Origin: Mesostigma viride
Taxonomy: Eukaryota; Streptophyta; Mesostigmatophyceae; Mesostigmatales; Mesostigmataceae
DNA: 47,000 bases
Direction of reading: 5' to 3'
Assembly: GCA_009746045.1 (NCBI GenBank)
Contig: RPFO01000041.1
Location: 1,296,783 to 1,343,782, forward strand
A model generated the notes under the pieces. That model did no database searches. It worked only from the letters and a program-made list of their open reading frames with translations, and had not been told where the DNA came from. This document shows, piece after piece, positions 26,754-37,763 of this stretch (position 1 is its first letter; each line of letters opens with the position of its first letter). A program made the translations under genes and the position numbers.

Positions 26754-28119
26754 ATGCCTCGTGGCAAACCGGGAGACGGCGACAAGGGCGAGATGGAGGC
26801 ACCGGCTGGGGCAAGCCAGGAGCCTCGGCAAGACAAGGAGCAGCTGGTGGGGAGGCGATCCCAGCCAGCGACGGCGATGGGGGAAAGAGACCAGGCAGCA
26901 AGAGGCGGCACGAAGACTCGGTGGAGGAGGCGCGCAAGGTGCGGGCGACAGGGCCATCTGATGCAATAACGGTGGCGAATGGGCAACCAGCCGTGGAGAA
27001 GCGTAAGAGGGACACCTCCGCTGACGGCAATGGTAAGAGGCTTCATGTGGATGTGCTCTCCCCTGTGCCTGCTGGCCCAAGTGGCGTTGTTGCTGTGAGC
27101 CTGTGACACCCACTGTGGTGGAGCCGGTGAAGGCGCTGCCAGGGTCGAGGCCTCACATGAGTGCAGTCACTCTTATGAATGGACAAAAGCCTCTTAACCC
27201 ACCACTAGCACAGGAAGCTCTAGACAAGTGGCTAGAGGACATGGAGCTGGTTGTACTCTCCGTGGACCCCACTGTCAACCTAGTGCAAGTGTTTCACTCG
27301 TCCACGTGCAACAGGGACTCGTCAGAGCGTGTCAGGGAAAAGGCTAGGACTGGTGTCAAGGATAAGCTAACCTGGGCACAGTTCCTGGATGGGTTGAGGG
27401 AGGAGTTCTCTGACAAGGTTCTCAACCTCACCAACTACTATAAACATCAGTATGACACCTTTGAGATAGTGGGTCCTGTGGCAGAGGAATGGGCTAGGCT
27501 CAACCGTATCAGGGACAAGGGGGCCAAGTATGGCTTCCTGGTCACAGATAGGGCCTTGGCAGACTATTTCCTGGACCGTATGGGTTTGAGTGTGGATGGG
27601 AGGAACAGTGCCCGCATGTTTCTTAACCAGACTGATGGCTCCTTGCGTGCTCTGGAGCTTGTAATCCTCAGCATAAGGAAGCCAGATCCTGCCTGCAAGG
27701 CTATCCAGTCCCATGGCAGCAATGCCACCTCCGCTGTGCAGGGCCAAGGTGATGTCCCCGGGTACCCAGCCCGTGATGGGGCAAGGCCCAACAAGCGTAA
27801 GCGCTTCAGGCGCCAGAGGCAGGGGGCTCAGGGTGGCAAGGGTGCAGGTTCCCAAGGAGGGGTTGGGAGCCAGCAAGCTGGTGGTCAGCAGGGTAAGGGT
27901 GGCCAAGGGCAAGGCAAGGGCCAAGCTCAAGGCAACCAGGGCAAGCAGGGTGGGCAGTCTCAGGGAGGCCAGGGGAAGCCTGGCAAGGGTGGGGCTGGGT
28001 CTGGGAAGAAGGGTGGAGCATGCTTTGTGTGTGGCAAGGAAGGTCACTGGCGTCGTGAGTGTCCTGACAGGAAGGCCAAGCCTGCTGGGGCAGGGGCCAG
28101 TCTGGGCAGCAGTGACTAG
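26754..28119 (+). pseudogene. gag: Gag of element B, frameshifted
   Basis: Coding signal starts at ATG 26754 (MPRGKPGDGD) in one frame. It moves to a second frame near 26800-26900 (..KRKRDTSADGNGKRL..) and a third from about 27040 to 28119. The last part holds the capsid-like region with GFLVTDRALADYFL, a long Gly/Gln/Lys-rich linker and one zinc knuckle, CFVCGKEGHWRREC (28021-28062). The annotated stop TAG (28117) is one base out of phase with CAG CAG TGA CTA (28107-28118), which matches the gag ends of A, C and D. A 1-nt indel in the G-rich stretch at about 28085-28100 is therefore likely. At least two more frame changes near the start make it a pseudogene. Confidence 0.75.
28113..28118 (+). 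promoter_or_regulatory. UGA CUA at the gag/pol junction of element B
   Basis: CAG TGA CTA is in the frame of pol, which is open from 28116 on. The present gag frame misses it by one base (see gag). Confidence 0.6.
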
Positions 28120-31100
28120 CTACATCATCCCCTGTAAATAGTCAATCACCCCTTGGGGAAGGTGTGCTGGATGTACATAAGGATGGGGGTGTGCCCCTTG
28201 TGCAGCACCAAGGGTGTAAAGATGTTGTTCTTCCACTGGATTGCAATAACAATGCTGCAGCTGAATTCCCTATGCCTCATGCAGGTGGTGGGTCTCCAGC
28301 AGGTGCTGGCCTGGAGGGCCAAGGGACCTTGCTGGAAGGGCCTGGAGCGGTCCAGGGTGCAGGGCCTGACTTGGGGCGTCAGGATGGCCTGCAGGGAAGC
28401 CCTGGAACCTCAGGAGTGGATCATGTGTCCCCACACACGGTTCAGACGTCTCGCCAGGTCAGTACTGACAGAGTGCTGAGCTATGCTGAGGCTGGCCATA
28501 GATTGCATCATATGTTTGGGCATTCTGGGCAGGCAGCAATGTTTGCTTGGAAGCTAGGTAGGGAGCCTTTGTGGGAGGCATGCCAGGCTGCTGCTGAGAA
28601 CTGTGGTTGCCAGGAGAATGCTGTTCACCCACCTCAGTCCCATGCTAGGGAGCCTGCTAGGGAGCGTGGCGACATCCAGATGGATATCCAGCATATCAGG
28701 GGCTTGTATATATTGGTGGGGGTGGACAGGTTCAGCAGATACAGGCTGATAGACGTTCTGCCTGGTATGCAGGAGCACCACTTGTTGTTGGGTATGAAGG
28801 CCCTGATCCCAGGCTTTGGGGTGTGCAAGAGTGTGCAGGCAGACTTGCAGTTTGACTGTTTGCTCAAGCATCAGGACCAGCTGCCTTGTAAGCTGGTAGT
28901 AGTCCCCAGGGAGAGTCATGGGCAGCAAGGGGCTGTAGAGAGATCCATACGTGAAGTGAAGACAGTGGTGCTAGCAGCAGAGTCAGTGCCACTTGTGGCA
29001 TCTGCCTTAGAGAGGGCAGCCTGGTGTAAGGGGATAGAAGAGCAGCTGAACCACAGGGTTAACTATTACTTTGATGGTGTGGCTGTCTCTCCCCTGGCCC
29101 TGCAGTATAGCTTGTTGCCTGAGAACGTGGTGCAGGCCAGTCTTAGGAAGGCAGATAGGTTATTTGCCCAGCTGAGACGTAAGGACAAGAACTGGAATGT
29201 GCTGAGGCCTCAGGTGGGGCTGAAGGTCAGGATGTGGAAGGAACCATCTATTCCAGGCAAGCGGGGGAAGTGGCAGGATGGGGTTGTCACTCGTGTGGAA
29301 GAAGCTAACAGATCTTGCCTGGTGGCTTTGGAAAAGGATCCAAGGCACGTGTACAGGTTGTCCTGGGCTCATGTCAAGGAAAGAAGGCCACATGCAATCT
29401 GGCCTGCAGACGGGCCAGGCCCTCCCAGCTGGGTTGAGGAGCCAGGCCAGAGCCAGGCAGCAGCAGCTAACAATCCTCTGGTGGTGGATGATGGTCTGTC
29501 CCTGCTGGAAGATGACGAGCAGGAGGAGGCTGCTGAAGCAACTGTCACAAGGCCAGAGGGGACGGGGCAGCCACCTAAGGCCCGGGGGCCTCTCATGGCG
29601 GACGTCATCCGAGCACTCATGCGCAGCAAACATGATCCCAAGGTATCCAAGCTCACGGGGTGGGGGTCGTGCTGGGCAGCTACAATGGAGGTAGATACCA
29701 ACTCACAGGTGTCTGTCATCAGGGAAGAGGATGCTGTAGGCTTACAGATGTCCCATCCCAGTTGCCTTGCTGTGTCTGATTTCTCAGGAAAGGTGTCCAT
29801 GAAGATCCTTGGGGAAGTGAGTGTGCCTATCTTAGGGGTGCCCACCACGTTCTGTGTGGTAGAGGGCTATCAGGGGCCTGCCATTCTGGGTCAGAACTTC
29901 TTGTGCATGCCAGGGGTTACTTTGACCTCTGATGAGTTGGCACTAGAAGGCAGGGGCAGCCTCCCCCTTGAAAGATATCACTATTCCCAGGGTCTTGCAG
30001 TGGCGGTGAAGGCTGTTAGGAGTCAGCCAGCTGAGGGTCCTCAAGGTCAGGAGCCCATAGCTGAGGACTTGTTGATAATCCCAACCACCTTTGATCCAAG
30101 GCAGTTAGGGGTAAACAGGTACCAGATAGCTGCTCACAGTCCTATTCCCTGGCGCCAGCTAGTCGAGATGATGCAAAGCCCCAAGATGGCTAAGGCATGG
30201 ACTCTTGGCTTTGTTGCTTCTGGGCATGAGTGGATAGTTTCCAACTGTGCAGAACCTGTGGATGAGCTGCCAGAAGTTCACCAGCTGCTCAGATTGATGT
30301 TTGTCCTCAAGCTCAAGGAGGTTGATGGTGTCCAGGTGCCACATGTCAGACCAGTTGTAACCGAGTATCATGGCACTGGCCAGTTGTTAGATGAGGAGCT
30401 CTATACTCCAGGGATGCTGCATGACACGTGGAGGATTCTGCTGTGTATATTTCTGTCTTTTCTGGTTAAGGGTGTGCCCTATAGCTCTGTGCTGATTGAT
30501 TTCAAGAGGGCTTTTCTCAAGGGTGACCAAGATCAGGCTAGGCAGACTTGGAGAGATATCCCTCCTTTCTTTGTGACTGTACCTGCTGTATGGAGAGCAG
30601 AGATAAAGGCCAGGTACCTGAGAATTCTGAAAGGGTTGGAAGGTCTCAGGTCCAGTCCCATTATCTGGAGAAAGAGCCTAGAGAAATTCTTGAAGAATAC
30701 TTGTGGGTTTTCTGTGTCTCCAGTGGATCCCTGTTTGTTCCAAGGGTCCACAATGGCCTTCCTGTCTTTGCCTCACTGCATGGTGATGACCTGCATCTCA
30801 TAGGTCCACCAGACTGGGTTGAGGCTGTCTTGGCTAAGATCCAGAAGCGGTTTGAGCTGGGTAAGATACAGCACATGGTGGAGAATGAGCCTATGGTCTT
30901 CTGTGGCATGCAGGCTACGTTGTTCCAAGCCAAGGGCTCGTGGTTCATCAGGATGGAGGGTGGTAAGGACTACCCACAGCAGATTGTAGATGCATTGCAG
31001 GAGCCCATCACGCAGGCTAGGTGTGCTACCATCAGGGGCATGCTGGCATGGCTTGCAAGTATATGTGCCCCTGACTTGCTGGTTCTGAGTCGACTTACTG

Positions 31101-31687
31101 ATTCCCAGCTGGTTGAGGTGGGTGCTGAGAGTGTGGTGCAGGCTGTCATGATGTCTCCCCCTCTCATACTGGGTCCTGTGGATTTGTACAAGCCCCTTGA
31201 CATGGTTCTCTATGTGGACAGTTCTATGGATAATAGGAAGGTCACAGAGGTCAGGGGCAGGGCAGCAGCATTAGTTACCCTGGAGCAAGATCACACCTCA
31301 CTTGTTACCTGGTACAGTCGGTTGCAGAACAGGGTTACACCCAGCAGTGATATTGCTGAGTGCAGGGCAATCTGTGAAGGGCTGCATACTGCTCTTTACT
31401 TGAGGGAGCTCTTCTACCAGCTATGTCAAGTGGCTTCCTGTAGGTTGCAGCTGCACACACTGGTGAGGACTGATAGCATGGGCATGGTGCAATTTGTGCA
31501 CAGGCAGCTGGCCAGGAGCAGGGACCTTGACTACTTGTTGCTCAAGGAGATGTCCTACCTAGCTCACATTGAACATGTGCCTGGTGTGGACAACCCTGCA
31601 GATGCCCTCACCAAGCTGGAGGAGAAGGCGGAGAGGCAGTACCCCCTGCTCCGTGGGCTCATGGACCCCTTACACGGGCGGCCATAG
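28116..31687 (+). pseudogene. pol: Pol polyprotein of element B, one frameshift in RT
   Basis: Same domain order as A: HHMFGH zinc-finger half (about 28499-28516) and integrase with VQADLQFD and HGQQGAVER (31 residues between the D and E). Then an SH3-like tail with GKWQDGVVTRV, and a protease-like domain with MEVDTNSQVSV (DTN at 29694-29702) and AILGQNFL. RT has LIDFKRAFLKGD and SLHGDD (30779-30790). RNase H ends in NPADALTKL. The frame changes between 30742 and 30765, just before the HGDD motif, so RT is not made intact from this copy. The final stop at 31685-31687 leaves about 1.0 kb to the 3' LTR. Confidence 0.85.
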
Positions 31688-32697
31688 AGACCAGGCCTTG
31701 CTTCAGCTTGGGTGTCCCCAGTGGGCTGCTTGACCAAAGTACCAAGTGGTGACTGGTGCTTACTGGTTGACAGCCGGTCCTTCAGGGTTAGGTACACCCT
31801 CCTGGACAGGAGTTGGTGTGGAATGTCACTCCTACCAGCTGAGAATCATGCCTGGCCCTCCCCATGGGGTTCAGAAGAGTCGCCAGGACTTAAGTCGACG
31901 CCTTTGGCCTCAAACAGTTAGGCCATGCAAGGGCAACCCGAATGTTGGTTCTTACAGGTTGCTGTACATATGTTTTCTAGTGCTTGTTTCCAACCTGTTG
32001 CTAATAAAGAACCTGGTTGTGTGACCATGTGGAACATGGTTGCCAGGGGGCCACATTCTGGGTTATATAATGCTTGAATAAAACATAATCATGTCATGTC
32101 ATTCTCATGTTGTTCCATGGTTGTAATGTTTCTCTTGTGTAAAGTTCCAGGTCACCTATAAACCTGGAGGTTGGGGTGGGGTTCAATTCCCCAGCAGAGC
32201 CACAGCCTGGCATGAGTGATTCCTGGGCTTAACACCCAGTGAAGACATGGGCTCCCCAATAAGGCAGTATTTGCATAGGTGCTACCTGAGTCTCTTTGAG
32301 CATAAAAGGGAAAGGCTGGCCAAGGCGGGCGCCATAAGAACGGGCGCCTGTGATAACTGTGAAAGATCAGGAACTCACAATAGTACGTTCTTGGCATCCT
32401 GTAATCCCAGCCATTGGACTAGGTAATGTGCCTTGACTTTAATCTAGCACCAAGTTCCCAAGGAAAGGTTGGGAGCTGACCAAGGGGTCAGGGGATAACC
32501 TGGGGTGACCTCTGATTCACTGGCCAGTACACCTAGCCTGGTCCAAGGGCAGATATGTTGTTACCCAAAGGAGGCAGGAACCTGGGCCCTCAAAGGTCTG
32601 ATCAACCTCAAGGGACCAAGCGGTCTGTGGCTGAGTGGGCACAAGCAAGGTTAGGCTTGTTTCAAGCTGGTCCAGCTCCAAAAGAAGAAAGGGTTGG
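31688..32697 (+). other. 3' untranslated region and polypurine tract of element B
   Basis: No coding sequence. AATAAA occurs at 32003-32008 and 32077-32082. A perfect T-arm-like stem-loop TGGGG-TTCAATT-CCCCA (32177-32193) follows a second hairpin, CCAGG...CCTGG (about 32148-32168). The polypurine tract AAAAGAAGAAAGGGTTGG occupies 32680-32697 and abuts the 3' LTR. Confidence 0.65.
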
Positions 32698-33346
32698 AGT
32701 TAGCATTTTGGGCAACCAATATGCTAAGTGGATGCAGTTTGGAAAGACCTTTCCAACGCCGTGCTGACCGCCTGAAACAGACAAGGGACGAGAAAGATAT
32801 GAGGTCCCGAAGTCCTAGCCGTCCGTGGCCGACTAGGGTACAGTCCTCTGGTATAGTGGACAGGACACGTGGCAGGCCGTGCCTGCACAGGCTTAGCCTG
32901 ACTATCACGTGACTGTGGTCCACGTAGACCAGAGGAGCAGCAGCCTGTGACTGGTGGAATACTGGAGCTGGCACAGGTCTGCAGGGATACTAGGCCTTGC
33001 AGGCTTGTGACAGGTCCTGTACTTCCTAGGTTGCTGAGTCTAGGCAAATCCAGTTCGTCCTGGCTCTGCACTGATGCCAGTGGACGTTGAGGATTTGCTT
33101 GCACGCCTGCACGTGCCTCATCACGCCGATGGGAACGAGGAACATCGCAAAGGATATAGCTTGGTCATGGGGGATGACCAGCTATCTTGGCAAGCACGAA
33201 CCGAGGCTCCCACATTGGACGCGTGGAAACGCTCACCGTGGTCGTGGCTTGGTGCACGGGTTAAAAGGTTGCTGCCTTGCAACTTTGGCTCATCCCGTTG
33301 TGCGCGTGAAAGACCAGGAGCTCACAGCTCTGGTTGATTGCTAACT
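32698..33346 (+). repeat. 3' LTR of element B
   Basis: 649 bp, matching 16276-16922 with about five substitutions and a 2-bp insertion (gacgcgtgg versus gacgtgg). Confidence 0.93.
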
Positions 33347-33351
33347 CTACC

Positions 33352-33657
33352 ACACCGGAAACTAAACACCTGCCTCCCAACGCTGCGTCACCTCCCAGCC
33401 AAGGAGGGGGAAACCCCCCTTCCCCCCCCACCCCACCCCAACCATGCCCAGGCCCCCTGTAGTAACCCGAGTCGCTACGGGTCACCTTACGTTGCCACAA
33501 CCGAGACGAGTCCATCTACCATATGACCCAGTCCTTTTCCCGCGTACGCTGCAACCCACCAACGTCACCCCCATACTAGGTCTAGGGGTACCGTCCCTGT
33601 CCACCCAAGTACTGTACAACCGACCACCTACATGGACTATATCGTGTACACAACCAC
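33352..33657 (-). other. Element E downstream flank between B and F2
   Basis: C/A-rich like 14560-16275. When F2 and one ACCAC copy are removed, E's pol frame continues a few codons into this segment and stops near 33637. So the pol terminus lies here and the rest is E's 3' non-coding region, later split by B. Confidence 0.55.
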
Positions 33658-34207
33658 AGTTGTACAAGCTAACGCTTATACTTTTTACGCGCAAACCTTT
33701 TAGCTAAGGTTAACGCATATTCTTACATCCTGCGCAGGATGTAAGAATATGCGTTAACCTTAGCTAAAAAAGGTTTGCGCATAAAAAGTATAAGCGTTAG
33801 CTTGTACAACTTAGAACCGGCGTGGCGCGGAAGTCATGGGTTCGAAACCTCGTGGGGACAGTGCCGAGTCGGGATTATTTGGGAGGATCCGCCGGGGCAC
33901 CGGTCGGACCTAATTAATCGCCTAGCGAGGTAGATATCGGACCTTCCCGGGATTTATATCGAATCAGTAATTCAATATCGAATTAGTAATTCGATGCGGA
34001 AGTAAACCCTAGTTAGGGAGCGCTTAATATTCCGCCCCAACGCGCAAAGGTTTTAAGTTGTACAAGCTAACGCTTATACTTTTTACGCGCAAACCTTTTA
34101 GCTAAGGTTAACGCATATTCTTACATCCTGCGCAGGATGTAAGAATATGCGTTAACCTTAGCTAAAAGGTTTGCGCATAAAAAGTATAAGCACTAGCTTG
34201 TACAACT
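33658..34207 (+). mobile_element. F2: 550-bp element with palindromic terminal repeats, second family
   Basis: Target duplication ACCAC at 33653-33657 and 34208-34212. Terminal repeats 33658-33811 and 34056-34207 begin AGTTGTAC and end GTACAACT. Each is a near-perfect palindrome centred on CTGCGCAG, with arms of about 76 bp. The 244-bp internal segment is unlike F1's except just after the repeat: both read GG.GTCA.GGGTTCGAA.CCTC, including a B-box-like GGTTCGAAACC (33839-33849). An A-box-like TAGCTAAAAAAGG lies in the preceding arm. A full tRNA fold as in F1 is not evident. A ~20-bp tandem ('gaatcagtaattcaatatc') is at 33960-33992. It is inserted near the end of E's pol. Confidence 0.9.
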
Positions 34208-34212
34208 ACCAC

Positions 34213-34532
34213 ACGGTTAGCTCTTCTCACCCAACAGTCACCAAACTCAAAGCTCAAACTGGAATTGCTCAACTCACACAGAGGAGCTCTGATCAGCTTA
34301 TAAAGAAGCTTATATTGCTCAGCAGACTTGTGAGGCAACTTGGTCAAGGCATCAGCAGGATTCTCAGAACCTGGAAGATGTTGGATATCTACCAGACCTG
34401 CCAACTCCTTCAACAGGAGATAATCAAGATCTCTGCTTCTGGCCAACTGCTTGTGCACAAACTGGACCATGCCCATGTTATTGTATCTGAAAGGATCAAG
34501 GTCTCCAGCTGAAGAGTATGAGGAGTCACTGA
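34213..34532 (-). pseudogene. pol: RNase H C-terminus of element E pol, truncated
   Basis: A minus-strand fragment matching A's RNase H: MGMVQFVHKQLARSRDLDYL, then LPGSENPADALTKLPHKS. Upstream of the MGM motif the frame is off by an indel (the region encoding TPHTLQLETL is in another phase). The upstream part of E is cut off at 34532 by the LTR of D and must lie beyond D, outside the window. The C-terminus crosses the F2 insertion. E is the oldest of the nested set. Confidence 0.85.
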
Positions 34533-35148
34533 AGTTAACGTAAAGGATTTACGTTAGATGGATAGAGATTGTTACGCTCTTTCCAGCGGCACCTTGAACG
34601 CCTCATTTGGTTAAGGAACGTAAAAGTTATGACGTTTCCTAGGCTGTGCCGACAGTACCCGGCGCGCCACTGTGGGCGCGTACGGACACAGGATGTACAA
34701 GTGTCACTTTGATAGTCCGCAGGACGTTGACAGGACTTGTACAGGACTTGATGGTCAATTGATAGGTAGGCGTGCTGTAGCGCGCCAGGACCTATGAGAC
34801 AATTGATGCTGAGTAGTGTACGGATAGGTCCACAGGACTAGCCGTATGGACAATTGATAGATCTGCGCGCCAAAGGCGTGCCAGAGTCTGTGTAATCAAT
34901 TGATTGACAGTTCAGCTGTGACAGTACAGCTGAATACTTGGACGCGTCCCTAACAACCTATATGTGTGACTTGGTCGCACCGGGACGCTAGTTCTTGCGT
35001 GCACGTTCTCTTGGCACTGCGACCCTGTCGTCTGTGCTGCGTGCAGTCTTGGAAGTGACGTGACTTACGTCTGTGTTTCCTGTTATTAATAAAGGCAACT
35101 TCCTGCAAGAACCATGGCGGAATTCGTGGCATCCTCACTCTTACAACT
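34533..35148 (+). repeat. 5' LTR of element D
   Basis: Starts AGTTAACG and ends ACAACT, followed by CGTATTA as in B. Several CAATTGAT words occur at 34755-34860. AATAAA (35088-35093) lies 55 bp before the end and may be the polyadenylation signal. Boundaries are inferred from the motif and from E's interruption, since the partner LTR is not visible. Confidence 0.7.
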
Positions 35149-35172
35149 CGTATTACACGCTTCGTCAAAAAG

Positions 35173-35883
35173 ATGCCAAATTCTGAAGAATTCCGGATTC
35201 CCGACGATGAGGAAATAGCCGCTCCGCCGGCTGGTCCTTCGTCAAGACCGACTGCGCCGTCGTGGCAGCAATTGCTCGACGAAGTCACAATCTCGCTCGA
35301 CGAGCTTCATCGTCAGCAGCGCGCAGCTCATCCATTGCTCGGGGATAACCCCGAGGACCCCGATTTGCCAGCACTGGTGCCGGCTATACGCGCACTGTTG
35401 GACCAGATCCGCAACATTTTATCGACATTTACGGTCCAGGTGCGGGGAGGTTTGCGGTCGGTGACCGAAGTCACGACTGCCATTGAGGAGGTGGACAACG
35501 CCATCTCTTCACTCACCGGTTACCAGAGAAACTTACAAAACTGGGCATCGCTACGCACGGGGGGCGCGCCGGCGGTGTCGACAAATTTGTTTCAAGATCT
35601 CGCGTTGCTATCGCTGCTCACACGCGGCGTACGCAGTCGCGAACGCCAGGTTCTGATTAACCTGGTGGCATTTCTCGCATCTGTGCGAGAGTGGATTCCC
35701 GCGGGGTGGGAATTGTTGACGATCTTTACGCATCCTCTGCGACTCGTAGCGCGTCGGCGCATCGCAACTTACGCGGCGGGAAGCACACCGGTTTTAATAC
35801 ATACCGGTGCAGGTCCAGAGCTGGATATGGAGGATCATGAGTTCGCATACACGTACTGCGACTTCAGGGGCCTTGACTACTAG
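35173..35883 (+). CDS. ORF1 of element D, upstream of gag, unknown function
   Basis: 236 residues from ATG 35173, 24 bp after the LTR. The start is Pro/Asp/Glu-rich. From residue 35 to about 200 it is strongly helical, with Leu/Ile/Val at heptad-like spacing (e.g. LLDEVTISLDELHRQQRAAH and ALLDQIRNILSTF). It ends in an aromatic acidic stretch. No signal peptide and no recognised domain. It is separated from gag by 169 bp. It occupies the same position as ORF1 in A and B, so a family-wide accessory gene is likely. Confidence 0.75.
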   Translation: MPNSEEFRIPDDEEIAAPPAGPSSRPTAPSWQQLLDEVTISLDELHRQQRAAHPLLGDNPEDPDLPALVPAIRALLDQIRNILSTFTVQVRGGLRSVTEVTTAIEEVDNAISSLTGYQRNLQNWASLRTGGAPAVSTNLFQDLALLSLLTRGVRSRERQVLINLVAFLASVREWIPAGWELLTIFTHPLRLVARRRIATYAAGSTPVLIHTGAGPELDMEDHEFAYTYCDFRGLDY

Positions 35884-36052
35884 GTCGGCCTAATTTTCTT
35901 TTCCAGTACGCGTCGACAATTTTGTCGAATTTTCAACGGCGATTCGCGGGGCGGGGGCGACACCGGCGCAGGCGGCAGTGGCGACAATTTTGTACATACT
36001 CTGTTCTGCTGCTGTGCTGAGGTGTTTTTTTTTGAATAGCTTGTAGTGCAGA

Positions 36053-36707
36053 ATGGCAGACGGGCGCCGTAGCAAAGGTGCCCCAGCCAGTGGGAATAAT
36101 GGTGGTGCTGGTAGTGGGACCGCTCACGTAGATGACGTGGGGGTTACCGGAGAGATTACCAACATTCATCACAATAATAATAATGCACAAGCTGTTCATG
36201 GTTTTGACCTTACCACTCAGGGATTATTAATTGTAAATCAGCTGCAACCTGTGACATCTGACTCTAAGCCTAAGCAGGCTGAAGAGTTTGTGGAAGGGCT
36301 GGAAGGGTTTCCTAGTTTGTACGGGGGTACCAACTACTATCAGATCTGGATAGGCAGCAGCACGTTTGGCAAGTGCACTGATCAGATCAAGGACCTAACC
36401 AGGGAATGTAAAAAGGCCAACAAGGCCTGGGCAGTGTATGTAGCTGAGCTGAAGGAGTTGCTTGAAGACCAGCGAAAGAAGGTCGGCATCCATTGGCAAG
36501 ACAAGTATCAAGGGTGGGAGGTCAAGGGGGATCTCATCCAGAATTTCCTTAGCTATTGCAAAATGGTTGAGGAAGGCAGGGCCCACGGTTTCAACGTGGC
36601 AGATAACATAGCCCTGACCAACTGGTTGAAGGTCTCTGGGCTGGATAAGGCTACACGTGGCTCTTTAAAGGTCATGTGTGCCCCACACTCAACCCTCAAG
36701 GCCTACA
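36053..36707 (+). CDS. gag: Gag of element D, N-terminal part (interrupted by C)
   Basis: Starts at ATG 36053. It has a Gly/Asn-rich beginning, then a helical capsid-like region with GFNVADNIALTNWL near residue 180. Element C inserts after 36707. Joining 36707 to 43485 across the CTACA duplication restores an uninterrupted frame, giving about 372 residues in total. This shows the gene was intact when C landed. Confidence 0.88.
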
Positions 36708-37289
36708 TGTTAAAATCGAGTTCGAATTTTATTAAAGGATAATTTTACGGTAATCAGGTTACAAACTCAGAGCCAAGCCCCCAGCTTAATTTACCAGCGC
36801 AACCATAGCCATTGCCAGCATAGCAGCAACAACCGTTGGACCGCCGCAACACAATGCTGGCTTTTGGATCATCATCGTCTGTCAGGCGGCTAGGCTAGCC
36901 TGCAACGCTAGGCACCGACGCAAGCCTGGGAACGCATCTCCGTTACACATCTCCGTTACAACACACCAGCCGAGTACCGACCAATCGACACACACCAGTA
37001 TCTCGCCACTTGTCACGCCAGCCGGCAGTACCCAGAATCCTAGTCCGCACCTCAGTACCGGACCAGTGCCGCACAGCCAAAGTCTAGGGCGTAACTCACG
37101 AGGCATAACGCACACAGCGTAACTTAAATCGTTGTGGATCACACAAGCCAAAATTCAGCCGAACCTCAAAACGGCTAAGTCCCAATGCGCGAATTAACCC
37201 GAACGCCTCGAACCACAAAATGGCTAAGTACCGGCACACAATCATTAATTATTTCCATGTGACTGCGAGCTGAAACCTATAATATAACA
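36708..37289 (-). repeat. 3' LTR of element C
   Basis: 582 bp. On the minus strand a purine-rich GGGAAAAAGCGGCTGG (37290-37306) sits just before it and is the probable polypurine tract. Confidence 0.94.
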
Positions 37290-37306
37290 CCAGCCGCTTT
37301 TTCCCG

Positions 37307-37763
37307 AGCAGTCACACATCCCACCAATCATTATCTCACTCAGCTCGAGAGTAACCGACAGACACCTCACCAGGAAGCACTAACACAGGACGCTATGTAC
37401 TAGGGGAGTCCGCACCCCTCACTTGGCGCCCATTCACGCCCTGGTAGTACAACCAGCATCTGTCAGTAAGTCAAGTAAGCAAGCGAGAATACAAGACTGA
37501 TCAAAAGACCACCCTCGGCTCCAACACCAACCACACCCTGAACCCACGGACTTTCACACATCACCAACCACAGTCCCCGCCTCCGATCAGGTCCTCAACC
37601 CAGGACCATCCCATCAGGTACATCCCCACCAAGATAGAGTTATCCAACCGTACTGGGTCATCCTGAGATGGGCTCGATCCAGGGGTCATTCCCAGCCCAC
37701 ATGTAATGCGTCCCAACGCCTGCCAGCCTGAAATTCTCATGCCACATGGTCCATTGCCCAGAT
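37307..37763 (-). other. 3' untranslated region of element C
   Basis: No coding sequence. A weak T-arm-like word (GGATCGAGCCC on the minus strand, 37671-37681) is flanked by TGGGCT...AGCCCA. It is less convincing than those in A and B. Confidence 0.45.

Larger units (their letters stand above)
16276..33346 (+). mobile_element. LTR retrotransposon B (copia-like, plus strand), interrupted by element A
   Basis: It has two near-identical LTRs (16276-16922 and 32698-33346) and a perfect 5-bp target duplication CTACC (16271-16275 and 33347-33351). Removing A (8.6 kb) leaves an element of about 8.5 kb. Gene order is ORF1, gag, UGA, integrase, protease-like, RT, RNase H. LTR ends are AGTTAGCA...TGCTAACT, an 8-bp perfect inverted terminus rather than TG...CA. 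The LTRs differ by about five substitutions and a 2-bp indel, more than A's, as expected for the older host of a nested insertion. It is coding-dead: ORF1, gag and pol all carry frameshifts. Confidence 0.92.

Noticed and set aside
26754-27106. Programmed frameshifting at the start of B's gag
   Set aside because: Two frame changes without a visible slippery site, in an element with other lesions; A, C and D have gag in one frame.
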